Below, in pieces: positions 39,756 through 47,598 of a stretch of 64,000 bases of DNA. Where the stretch lies: contig JAEYOP010000030.1 in the NCBI GenBank assembly GCA_023411575.1, forward strand, positions 248,001 to 312,000, in the 5' to 3' direction. How positions within the stretch are numbered: position 1 is the first letter of the stretch; each line of letters opens with the position of its first letter. The notes below the pieces were generated by a model. It was not told where the DNA came from and searched no databases. It saw only the letters and a program-made list of their open reading frames with translations. The stretch comes from Bacillota bacterium. Lineage in GTDB: Bacteria; Bacillota; Clostridia; Acetivibrionales; DTU013. Both the position numbers and the translations under genes were made by a program.

Positions 39756-40801
39756 GTTGGCTGCACCTTTTTCATTATTTGTATATCGTAGGGCTGTATC
39801 TTCAGCCCCACCTTCGAATCCACCGGTTCCATGGCCGTGCTGTGGACGATCCAGCTGTAGCCGTTTTCCCCGACGACCTGCATTTCGTAATGGACGCCCT
39901 TGAAGGTGACCGATTTGACCCATCCCTGCAGCAGGTTTTCATTTTCGTGCATCAGCCGGATGTCCTCGGGCCGGATGACGACATCCACATTTTCATTGGG
40001 GCCGAAGCCTTTATCAACGCAGTCGAATTCGCGGTTTGCGAATACCACCCGGAAATCCTGGACCATGACGCCGTCAATGATGTTGCTTTCTCCTATGAAA
40101 TCCGCCACAAAGGCGTTTTTTGGCTCGTTGTAGATGTCCTGCGGAGTTCCGATCTGCTGGATCGTTCCCTGCTGCATGACGACGATGGTGTCCGACATGG
40201 TGAGGGCCTCCTCCTGGTCGTGGGTGACGTAGATGAAGGTGATGCCAAGCCGCTTCTGGATGTTTTTCAGCTCCGACTGCATCTCCTTCCGGAGCTTCAG
40301 GTCCAGCGCCCCGAGGGGCTCGTCCAGCAGGAGCACCTCCGGCTCGTTCACCAGCGCCCGGGCGATGGCGATCCGCTGCTGCTGGCCTCCGCTGAGGGTG
40401 TCCACGGTCCTTTTTTCAAAACCGGAAAGGTTGACCATGGCCAGCATTTCGCCCACCTTTTCCCGGAGGACATTTTTGTCCGTCTTTTTTATTTTCAGCC
40501 CGAAGGCGATGTTCTCGAAAACGTTCATATGGGGGAAGAGGGCGTATTTCTGGAATACGGTGTTGACCTTCCTTTTGTAAGGAGGAACGCCGTTGATGTT
40601 TACGCCCTCGAACAGAACGGAGCCCGAGGTGGGGGTCTCAAAGCCGCCTATGAGCCGCAGCGTCGTTGTCTTGCCGCAGCCGCTGGGCCCCAGGAGGGTG
40701 ATGAATTCGTTCTGCCGTATGTAAAGGTTGATTCCCTTAAGGGCTTCATGTCCGTCGTATTCTTTTGTCAGATCGACCAGTTCGATAATATGGTTGGACA
40801 T
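39752..40801 (-). CDS. potA: Spermidine/putrescine ABC transporter ATP-binding protein PotA
   Basis: 349 residues. The ATPase domain has Walker A GPSGCGKTTTLR, signature LSGGQQQR and Walker B LLLDEPLGALD, followed by a C-terminal TOBE-type regulatory region (about 250-349). ATG 40801 follows AAGGAG and gives the standard N terminus MSNHIIELVDLTKEY; the frame extends upstream to 40867 without support. It lies 38 bp after the regulator gene. Confidence 0.95.
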   Translation of the reverse strand: MSNHIIELVDLTKEYDGHEALKGINLYIRQNEFITLLGPSGCGKTTTLRLIGGFETPTSGSVLFEGVNINGVPPYKRKVNTVFQKYALFPHMNVFENIAFGLKIKKTDKNVLREKVGEMLAMVNLSGFEKRTVDTLSGGQQQRIAIARALVNEPEVLLLDEPLGALDLKLRKEMQSELKNIQKRLGITFIYVTHDQEEALTMSDTIVVMQQGTIQQIGTPQDIYNEPKNAFVADFIGESNIIDGVMVQDFRVVFANREFDCVDKGFGPNENVDVVIRPEDIRLMHENENLLQGWVKSVTFKGVHYEMQVVGENGYSWIVHSTAMEPVDSKVGLKIQPYDIQIMKKVQPT

Positions 40802-40839
40802 ATCCTTCGCTCCTTCTTTCTGTGTTTCGCAGCCGGCCC

Positions 40840-41379
40840 TTAAAAGCTCGGAGGGGTCGAAACCCATAAAACCCTTGCGGCGGTCTTGCCCGCATTCGAT
40901 ATGTAATGTACGGCGTTGGGCCTGAAATAAAAGCTCTCATCCTTTTTGACCCGGTATTTTTTGTTTCCCAGGTGAATGTGGATGCTGCCGGAAAGGAGGT
41001 AGCCGAATTCCTCCCCGTCGTGGGGATCGTCGATTTCCGAAGCGCCGCCCTCGGCCAGCACCATCAGGATGGGCTCCATGCGGTTCTTCTGCGAATCCGG
41101 CACGATCCAGTGGAGCTCGTTCTTCCGTTCGCCGTCCTCCTTGACGAATACGTCCTCTTTGCTAAAAACGATTTTTTCATCCACCGCTTCATTGAAGAAG
41201 TCCTTCAGGTTCGAACCGAGGCACTGGAGCAGGTCCACCAGGGTTGCGATGGACGGGGAGGTCAGATCCCGTTCGATCTGGGATATGAAGCCCTTCGACA
41301 GCTCGCTCCGGTTGGCAAGCTCCTCCTGGGTCAACCCGTTCTTGACCCGGAGCATTTTGATTTTATTGCCGATTTTCAT
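40840..41379 (-). CDS. XRE-cupin transcriptional regulator of the polyamine operon
   Basis: 179 residues. An XRE helix-turn-helix (about 1-60, LTQEELANRSELSKGFISQI) is joined to a C-terminal cupin domain (about 105-178, the EFGYLLSGSIHIHLG strand pair). This PuuR-like architecture senses small molecules, and the gene heads the potABCD operon, so polyamine control and autoregulation are likely but inferred. ATG at 41379 follows CAGGTGG. A three-half-site operator lies 60-87 bp upstream. Confidence 0.9.
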   Translation of the reverse strand: MKIGNKIKMLRVKNGLTQEELANRSELSKGFISQIERDLTSPSIATLVDLLQCLGSNLKDFFNEAVDEKIVFSKEDVFVKEDGERKNELHWIVPDSQKNRMEPILMVLAEGGASEIDDPHDGEEFGYLLSGSIHIHLGNKKYRVKKDESFYFRPNAVHYISNAGKTAARVLWVSTPPSF

Positions 41380-41438
41380 GTTCCACCTGCCCAGGAACAA
41401 CCGAAAAATTATTTTCCGCTTGTTCCTTGCTCAAAATA

Positions 41439-41466
41439 CTAAACATTTTGTTTAGAAACACTAAAC
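41439..41466 (-). promoter_or_regulatory. Three-half-site operator for the XRE-cupin regulator
   Basis: CTAAAC (41439-41444), GTTTAG (41450-41455), CTAAAC (41461-41466), each separated by 5 bp: three alternating half-sites with an 11-bp period, forming two overlapping palindromes. They lie just downstream of the predicted start point of the regulator-pot operon, a typical repression site. Confidence 0.7.
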
Positions 41467-41480
41467 TTACAAAACAATTT

Positions 41481-41510
41481 ATTATAAACATAATGACCGT
41501 TTATTGTCAA
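41481..41510 (-). promoter_or_regulatory. Promoter of the xre-potABCD operon
   Basis: On the minus strand: TTGACA (41510-41505), 18-bp spacer, TATAAT (41486-41481), both perfect hexamers. Confidence 0.85.
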
Positions 41511-41545
41511 TATTTACGATATAAAACTGAAAGTTGTCGAAAGCG

Positions 41546-42259
41546 TCATTCTGCAAGGAGCCGGCGGGCTTTTTCGATGCTTTGGCCGTCCGGCGGGGAA
41601 ACGCCGGCAAGAGGGTATTCCAGGCCGAGTTGCTCCCATTTGTACGAGCCCATGGAATGGTAGGGGAGAACCTCGACCTTTTGTACGTTCCGGAGCGTTC
41701 GGATAAAAGCGGCCGCCGCCTTCAAATCCTCCTCCGAATCCGTATATCCCGGAACCAGCACATAGCGGATCCAGACCGGGATGCCCAGATCGGACAGCCG
41801 CCGCGCAAATGCGGCGGGCTTTTCCCGGCCGACGCCGGTGATTTCCCGATGGGCTTCGTCGCAGGCATGCTTGATATCGAGCAGCACAAGGTCGGTGCAG
41901 GACAGCAGCCCGTCCAGGTTGTCGGGCCCGGAAAAGCCGCTGGTGTCCAGGGCGGTGTGGATGCCGCTTTCACGGCACCTGCGGAACAGCTCCGCCACAA
42001 AGGAAGGCTGCAGCAGCGGTTCGCCGCCGGAAACCGTGACGCCGCCGCCGGAAAACTTCATATAGCCCGTATACCTGGAGATTTCCCTCATTACTTCGTC
42101 CACCGTATATTCGCGGCCGCCGAGGGGTTCCCACGTATCCCGGTTGTGGCAGTAAAGGCAGCGGAGCGGGCAGCCCTGCAGGAACGCCACAAAACGGATG
42201 CCGGGTCCGTCCAGCGTCCCGAAGGTTTCAAAGGAATGGATGCGGCCGGTTCGGTCCAA
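41546..42259 (-). CDS. pflA: Pyruvate formate-lyase activating enzyme (radical SAM)
   Basis: 237 residues. Radical SAM cluster ligands C30, C34 and C37 (CPLRCLYC) are followed by the VSGGEPLLQ motif and the LLDIKHAC segment typical of glycyl-radical activases. It installs the glycyl radical on pyruvate formate-lyase or a related enzyme. TTG 42259 follows GGAGGT. No glycyl-radical enzyme gene is in the window, so its partner must be encoded elsewhere, and it could activate another member of that family. Confidence 0.88.
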   Translation of the reverse strand: MDRTGRIHSFETFGTLDGPGIRFVAFLQGCPLRCLYCHNRDTWEPLGGREYTVDEVMREISRYTGYMKFSGGGVTVSGGEPLLQPSFVAELFRRCRESGIHTALDTSGFSGPDNLDGLLSCTDLVLLDIKHACDEAHREITGVGREKPAAFARRLSDLGIPVWIRYVLVPGYTDSEEDLKAAAAFIRTLRNVQKVEVLPYHSMGSYKWEQLGLEYPLAGVSPPDGQSIEKARRLLAE

Positions 42260-42276
42260 TTCGGTTTACCTCCGAC

Positions 42277-42307
42277 AAAAAATAGGGAATGAAAGGTTTT
42301 TCATTCC
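42277..42307 (-). terminator. Terminator after the 42.4-kb unknown gene
   Basis: On the minus strand GGAATGAAA and TTTCATTCC pair perfectly around a 4-nt loop, then CTATTTTTT. Confidence 0.75.
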
Positions 42308-42363
42308 TAGTACCATACTGGTATTATGCTGCCGGAACGTCTGAAAATCAAGAGGATAATGTT

Positions 42364-42780
42364 TTACGACACCAGGATGTCGAATATTTTGATCACCTTA
42401 TCCATGTAAACCTTCTGGCGGCTGTTAAAGGCCGGGGCAATCACCTTCAGCGTCTGGAGCAGCTGGCCTATGCCCATGCCGCCCGCGCCGCCCGCGCCGC
42501 CGCTTTTCCCCATTTCCCGGAAATGATGCTTGATTCCCCGGTAGGTGCTGCTGTAATGGCTGCTCAGCCGGAAGGCCTCGCCGAAGGAGCCGCCCCTCAC
42601 CGCGGGGAAAATGTCCGAAATGGAGGTCAGGGTATCCTGGAGGAGCGTCAGGCGGTCAGGCTGCGGAATTTCAACGGGCTGCCCGTTTTCGTCCGCCCGG
42701 ACGGGATTCTGCAGCTGTCTCATTCTTTGTATGACGAGCAATGCGTTCGTAATCGTTTCAATATCCATTTTTTGTTCCAT
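42364..42780 (-). CDS. Unknown small protein with glycine-rich segment
   Basis: 138 residues from ATG 42780 (MEQKMDIETITNALLVIQ), preceded by GGTGAT; the frame begins at 42807. It is mostly helical with a Gly-rich stretch at about 94-105 (GKSGGAGGAGGMGIG). No signal peptide or membrane helix. I do not recognise a family. It is divergent from the YesN gene and followed by its own terminator. Confidence 0.6.
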   Translation of the reverse strand: MEQKMDIETITNALLVIQRMRQLQNPVRADENGQPVEIPQPDRLTLLQDTLTSISDIFPAVRGGSFGEAFRLSSHYSSTYRGIKHHFREMGKSGGAGGAGGMGIGQLLQTLKVIAPAFNSRQKVYMDKVIKIFDILVS

Positions 42781-42953
42781 CGATCTATCACCGGTTTCCC
42801 ATTTCACTACCTTATATTATGTCAAACCTGCGATAATGTTGCGTTCCCGGACCGGTGAATATGCCGGATGCACATGCCGGTCCCATTTTACGGAAACGAC
42901 ATATTGTCACAGGGCTGCGAATTGGGATATACTTGATATGGGGGTGGTCTTAT

Positions 42954-44174
42954 TTGACTGGAATGGTGATCGCAGACGACGAACTGCTTATAAGGCAAGG
43001 GCTCCAAACCATATCATGGACCGATTACGGCATCGAAATCAAGGGGATCGCATCCAACGGGACGGAGGCCCTTTCCCTGATTGAGTGCACTTTTCCGGAA
43101 ATACTCCTGACCGACATCCGGATGCCCGGAATGGACGGCCTGAGGCTGATCCAGGCGGCCAAAAAGCTTCTGCCGGACATCAAGTCCATCCTGCTGACGG
43201 GGTACCAGGATTTCGGCTATGCCCACTCGGCCATCCAGCTCGGCGCCATGGGTTACATCCTGAAGCCTTCCGATCCGGACGAGATCATCCGCACGGTCCT
43301 GAAGGCCAAGGAGCAGGTGGACGCCGAGCAGGCGGAAAAGCGCAGCCGGGAGAGGATCCGCCAGCAGATCGACGGGGTGCAGAATATTCTGATCCAGTCC
43401 TTTTTAACGGATCTGCTGTACGGGCGGATCACGGATGCCGCCGTGATCTCCGAAACCTGCCGGAAATACGATATTTGCTTCAGCAACGCCATCGTCCTGC
43501 TCGTCGAAGCCGGCCTGGAAGGCCGGGAACCGGACGGCGGGCTGATGCCGGGGCTGAAAGAGGAGATCCGGGGAGTGCTGTCCGACCTGAATACCGTATA
43601 TACCGTCGATATGGATTCCACCTCCGTCTGCGCCGTTATCGAATTTCCTGCGGCGGCGGTGCCGGAACAGGACATTGTCCTGTCCATGGCGGCGGGGGTG
43701 CGGAATCATCTGGAAAGCCTCCTGGGCATCCATGCCGGCGTCGGAACGGGAATGTACTGCAGGAGCGCGTCGGAGCTCCACAGGGGCTACCTCCAGGCGC
43801 TGAACGCGATCCGGACCGGAACGATTCCTGCCAGGAACGCTACGGTCAAGAACATCCTGGACTTTATCGAAAGCCGTTTCATGGAGGATATTACGCTCCT
43901 TATGGCTTCCGAGCACGTTTATATGAACCATATCTATTTAAGCCGGCTGATCAAGAAGGAAACCGGCGAGAATTTCATCGACATCCTGACCCGCGCCCGG
44001 CTGCGGAAAGCCTGCGAAATGCTGCGGGAAACCAGCCTGAAAACCTATGAAATCTCCGAAATGGTCGGCATAAAGGATTCTGGCTATTTCAGCCAGGTGT
44101 TCAAGAAACGGTTCGGGGTAACGCCTTCGGAGTACAGGGAAAACGCATTGTCTTCAACGAGGTCAAAGGGATGA
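42954..44174 (+). CDS. yesN: YesN-type response regulator with AraC DNA-binding domain
   Basis: 406 residues. Receiver domain about 1-120 with acidic pair D8-D9, phosphorylatable D54 (LLTDIRMPG) and K near 104. An AraC-type double helix-turn-helix occupies the last 100 residues (KTYEISEMVGIKDSGYFSQVF). TTG 42954 is chosen because GGGGGTGG lies seven bases upstream and the resulting numbering puts the phospho-Asp at the usual position; the frame is open back to 42855. The stop overlaps the kinase start by 4 bp. Confidence 0.9.
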   Translation: MTGMVIADDELLIRQGLQTISWTDYGIEIKGIASNGTEALSLIECTFPEILLTDIRMPGMDGLRLIQAAKKLLPDIKSILLTGYQDFGYAHSAIQLGAMGYILKPSDPDEIIRTVLKAKEQVDAEQAEKRSRERIRQQIDGVQNILIQSFLTDLLYGRITDAAVISETCRKYDICFSNAIVLLVEAGLEGREPDGGLMPGLKEEIRGVLSDLNTVYTVDMDSTSVCAVIEFPAAAVPEQDIVLSMAAGVRNHLESLLGIHAGVGTGMYCRSASELHRGYLQALNAIRTGTIPARNATVKNILDFIESRFMEDITLLMASEHVYMNHIYLSRLIKKETGENFIDILTRARLRKACEMLRETSLKTYEISEMVGIKDSGYFSQVFKKRFGVTPSEYRENALSSTRSKG

Positions 44175-45931
44175 AAATCATAGCGAAGCGCCTCAATGAC
44201 ATGCCCATCAAAAACAAGCTGCTGCTTGCGTTTCTATTGCTGATCATCCTGCCGGTCATGCTGATCGGCTTTTTTTCCTTCTACACCTCCAAGGGCCTGC
44301 TCAAGCAGAAAACCGAACAGTATACCAGCGATGTCCTTATGGAAACGGGCGAGAATGTGGACGTGAAGCTTCGGGAAATCGAACGGCTGTCCTTTCAGAT
44401 CGTGTCCAGCATGCCCATCCAGCAGTCTTTGCGGAAAGCCAACAAGGGGGTCACGGACGAGTATGAAAAAATCGATGTGGAACAGACGATCGATACCCAG
44501 CTGAAGGGCTTCCTTACGCCGGAGCTGGACATTGCCGCCATCCGGATCATCTCGCTTTCGGGGATCACCTATTATGTCAATCCGGGTTCCATTGCCTTCG
44601 GCAACGTCGACGGCGAAAAGGAAATTCTGGAGAAAGGGGTCGGAAGCGCCGTATGGTTCAAGACGGAGCCCCGCTACGGCACCATAACCGTGGGCAGGGC
44701 CATCAACAGCATTGTCAACCAGGAAATGATCGGCTTTCTGTTCATAAACCTCCGGGAAAGCTCCCTCTACAACATTTATAAAAAGACGGAGCTGTTCAAA
44801 AACGGGGAGATTTACATCATCGACAAGGAAGGGTCCATCCTTTCCCACAAGGACAAGAAGCTTCTGAACACCTTTGTCGGCGACGCGGCGGAAGGGATCA
44901 CCCTCGACAGCCTGCGGGACAATTTTATCACCGCCTCCGTCAACTCAAAGATGTATTATATTGCTTCCAGGGCGATCAACAACGCCCATTGGAAAATCAT
45001 CGCCATCATCCCGACAGAGCAGTATGAAGGCGACATCCTCCGGCTCCGCAGTTGGACGATCATCATCTGCGCCTCCTGCTGCCTGCTGGCCCTGCTGATT
45101 TCCCTGGCCCTGTCGGGCAGCATATCCCTGCCGCTGCGCAAGCTTTCCTCCATGATGGAGAGGGTCGGAAAGGGGGATTTCAGCGTATCGATTTCCTATG
45201 ATTCGAAGGATGAGGTGGGGATCCTGAGCAGCCATTTCAACAAGATGGTCGCCCAGGTGCAGAAGCTGATCCAGGAGGTCTACCAGGAGCAATACCTCAC
45301 CCAGAAGGCGGAGCTCAAATCCCTCCGGATGCAGATCAATCCCCATTTCCTGTACAATACGCTGGAATCGATCAACTGGATGGCCCGCATCAAAGGCGCG
45401 CCCGAAATAGGGGATATGGTCAAGGCGCTGGGGGATCTGATGCGGGTGAGCATCAGCGGCGAGGATTTCATCCCGGTCGGGGAGGAAGTGGGAAACGTCG
45501 TCAATTACCTCAAGATACAGAATTTCCGGTATGGGGACCGGTTTGAGGTCCGGATTCATATTGAGCCGGACATTGAAAAGATCCTGGTGCCGAAGCTCAT
45601 TTTGCAGCCCATCGTCGAAAATGCCATTGTTCACGGCCTGGAGGAGAAGGTTGGCAATGGGCGGATTGAAATTACCGGCGTATTGGAGGAGGGCAACATC
45701 GTCATTACGGTTGCCGACAACGGGGTCGGGATGGAGGAGGAGAAAGCGGCGGTCATCCTGGACGACGGCGGGGAGGAAGCCGCCCACGGCGACAACCATA
45801 CCCATATCGGCCTGAAAAATGTGGACCGCCGGATCAAGCTGTATTACGGGCAGCAATACGGCCTTTCCGTCGCTTCGGTTCCCGGAAGCGGAACAACGGT
45901 GCGGGCGGTTCTTCCCATGGAGCAGAATTAA
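44171..45931 (+). CDS. yesM: YesM-type sensor histidine kinase
   Basis: 586 residues. Two membrane helices (about 15-38 and 290-312) flank an extracellular cache-like sensor domain. A HAMP domain (about 310-365) leads to the LytS/YesM kinase core with phospho-acceptor H392 (INPHFLYNTLE) and the ATPase motifs PIVENAIVHGLE and DNGVGM. ATG 44171 overlaps yesN. YesMN pairs usually control sugar uptake genes nearby; here the nearest sugar transporter is about 9 kb downstream. Confidence 0.9.
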   Translation: MKIIAKRLNDMPIKNKLLLAFLLLIILPVMLIGFFSFYTSKGLLKQKTEQYTSDVLMETGENVDVKLREIERLSFQIVSSMPIQQSLRKANKGVTDEYEKIDVEQTIDTQLKGFLTPELDIAAIRIISLSGITYYVNPGSIAFGNVDGEKEILEKGVGSAVWFKTEPRYGTITVGRAINSIVNQEMIGFLFINLRESSLYNIYKKTELFKNGEIYIIDKEGSILSHKDKKLLNTFVGDAAEGITLDSLRDNFITASVNSKMYYIASRAINNAHWKIIAIIPTEQYEGDILRLRSWTIIICASCCLLALLISLALSGSISLPLRKLSSMMERVGKGDFSVSISYDSKDEVGILSSHFNKMVAQVQKLIQEVYQEQYLTQKAELKSLRMQINPHFLYNTLESINWMARIKGAPEIGDMVKALGDLMRVSISGEDFIPVGEEVGNVVNYLKIQNFRYGDRFEVRIHIEPDIEKILVPKLILQPIVENAIVHGLEEKVGNGRIEITGVLEEGNIVITVADNGVGMEEEKAAVILDDGGEEAAHGDNHTHIGLKNVDRRIKLYYGQQYGLSVASVPGSGTTVRAVLPMEQN

Positions 45932-45960
45932 ATTTTTTTGGGAAATTTATACTTTCGTAC

Positions 45961-45989
45961 TTGACAAAATTCAATTTGCAGCATAAAAT
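45961..45989 (+). promoter_or_regulatory. Promoter of the nitrogenase-like operon
   Basis: TTGACA at 45961-45966, a 17-bp spacer, TAAAAT at 45984-45989. It gives a leader of about 230 nt. No NifA/sigma-54 type -24/-12 element (GG-N10-GC) with convincing match was noticed. Confidence 0.75.
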
Positions 45990-46045
45990 ATATAAAAACG
46001 ATAGGTATACTTTGGTTAAAAGAGAATAGCACGTTGCAAAGTTGA

Positions 46046-46093
46046 CCAGAAAACTGGAGGCTAAGTTCATCTAAACATGAGCTTGGCCTTTTT
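46046..46093 (+). terminator. Attenuator-like tandem hairpins in the nitrogenase-like operon leader
   Basis: CCAG-AAAA-CTGG (46046-46057) is immediately followed by a 13-bp stem (46058-46070 with 46077-46089, two G-U pairs, loop CTAAAC) and a TTTTT run. It looks like a complete intrinsic terminator about 130 nt before the first gene, so readthrough may be controlled. The rest of the leader (46100-46210) is GC-rich and may fold too. Confidence 0.7.
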
Positions 46094-46224
46094 GTATTTG
46101 CCGCCGCAGGAGCCGGGCTGCGGCCTTCGGGGAGCAGACAGCGGCCCGGGGAGCAAACTGCTGCAGAGGAAGCGGAGCCGGATTTCCGCAGGTTTCCAAC
46201 AAAGAAAAGAATGGAGGAAGAAGC

Positions 46225-47559
46225 TTGGCTGAATTTATGGAACGCGCTAAATTTTCTTGTGCTCTCGGAGGAGCATTGACCACCATCGCGGGGATCCCCC
46301 GGGTGGTTCCCATCGTACATGCGGCGGGAGGCTGCGCCACGGCCCTGTCCAACACCTACAACCTGGCGTCGGGCTACCGGGGCGTGGGGTATTGCGGAGG
46401 GACCATGATCCCTACGTCCAATATTTCCGAAAACAACATCGTATTCGGCGGGGAAAAGAGGCTGGAGGAGCAGATCGAACACTCGCTGCGGATCCTGGAC
46501 GGCGACCTTTATGTGGTCGTAACGGGCTGCCAGGTGGAAATCATCGGGGACGACGCCGTCGGCATCGCCCGGAGATTCCGGGACCGGAAAGTGGTGGGGG
46601 CAAGCACCCCGGGCTTCCTGGGGAATTCCTTCAAGGGGTACGACTCCGTGCTGAACACGCTCATTTCAGAGGTGGTCGAGCCGTCGGCGGCGAAGGAGGG
46701 AAAAACCGTCAACCTCCTGGGGACGGTTCCCGGACACGACGTGTTTTATCTCGGCAACCTGAATGAAATCAAAAGGCTCCTGGAGCGGATCGGCGTCAGG
46801 GCCAACACGTTTTTCGGAACGGGAGAGAATGTCGCCGCCATCCGCGGATACGGGAAAGCCTCCCTGAACATCGTTTTTTCCACCCAGGCCGGAGTCGGGC
46901 CTGCCCGGACCTTTGAAGCCGTGCACGGCATCCCGTACCTTTTCGCCGATCTGCCCGTGGGCCCCACGGGGACCAGGGAATTCCTGCACAAGGTCGGGAA
47001 GGCGCTGGAGGTGGACGAGAAAACGGTGGAGAAAGTCCTTCGCGAGGAGGAAGATACCTATTATTCCTTCCTGGAGCGGATCGTAGACATCTATTCGGAT
47101 ATTGACTTCCAGCGGTATGCCGTTGTGGCGGCGGACAGCTATTACGCCTTTCCGCTGACCCGCTTCCTGGCCAATGACCTGGGGTGGATCCCCCACCTGA
47201 CCTCCATCAACGATATTGAATCGGAGGAGGAACAGCTGGAATACCGCGCCAAATTTGAAGGGATCGATTCCGAATCAAAGCCCCTGGTCCTTTTCGAGCG
47301 AAACGTGGGAGCGCTGGCGAAGAACATCCGGGACAGCTGGCCTTATAACAACAACCAGAAATATTACGACGCCTTCAGCCCCGCCTATGTGATCGGGACG
47401 GGCGTGGAGCGGGGAATTGCGGAGAAGATCGGCGCGGGCTTCCTGGCGGTGGCTTTCCCGGTCAGCAACCGGGTGGTCCTGAGCAAGGGCTACACCGGCT
47501 TCCGGGGAGCGCTGACGCTGGTGGAGGACCTGCTGTCGTCCCTGGTGGCGGCGCGCTAA
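46225..47559 (+). CDS. Nitrogenase component 1-like protein, K-type (beta-like) subunit
   Basis: 444 residues, Oxidored_nitro fold. The three P-cluster-type cysteines are C12 (FSCALGG), C37 (AAGGC) and C102 (VTGCQVEIIGDD), with the family motif NISENNIVFGGEKRL between them. No cysteine corresponds to the FeMo-cofactor ligand, which fits a beta-like (NifK-type) partner. It lacks the long N-terminal extension of true NifK. TTG 46225 follows GGAGG at the right spacing; the ATG at 46237 is too far. It is the first gene of the operon and pairs with the next gene. It does not fit true molybdenum nitrogenase. Substrate unknown. Confidence 0.88.
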   Translation: MAEFMERAKFSCALGGALTTIAGIPRVVPIVHAAGGCATALSNTYNLASGYRGVGYCGGTMIPTSNISENNIVFGGEKRLEEQIEHSLRILDGDLYVVVTGCQVEIIGDDAVGIARRFRDRKVVGASTPGFLGNSFKGYDSVLNTLISEVVEPSAAKEGKTVNLLGTVPGHDVFYLGNLNEIKRLLERIGVRANTFFGTGENVAAIRGYGKASLNIVFSTQAGVGPARTFEAVHGIPYLFADLPVGPTGTREFLHKVGKALEVDEKTVEKVLREEEDTYYSFLERIVDIYSDIDFQRYAVVAADSYYAFPLTRFLANDLGWIPHLTSINDIESEEEQLEYRAKFEGIDSESKPLVLFERNVGALAKNIRDSWPYNNNQKYYDAFSPAYVIGTGVERGIAEKIGAGFLAVAFPVSNRVVLSKGYTGFRGALTLVEDLLSSLVAAR

Positions 47560-47598
47560 GGGCATAGCCGCCCCTAAATTGAGAAGGAGGGTACTTTT

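Noticed and set aside
39728..40843. Forward frame of 371 codons opposite potA
   Set aside because: Antisense shadow of a certain ABC ATPase gene with Walker and signature motifs.
46046..46093. SAM-I riboswitch or T-box ahead of the sulfur-linked operon
   Set aside because: No SAM-I core (conserved GAUGA and CUGGCAC-type segments) and no T-box sequence or specifier stem could be found in the 230-nt leader.
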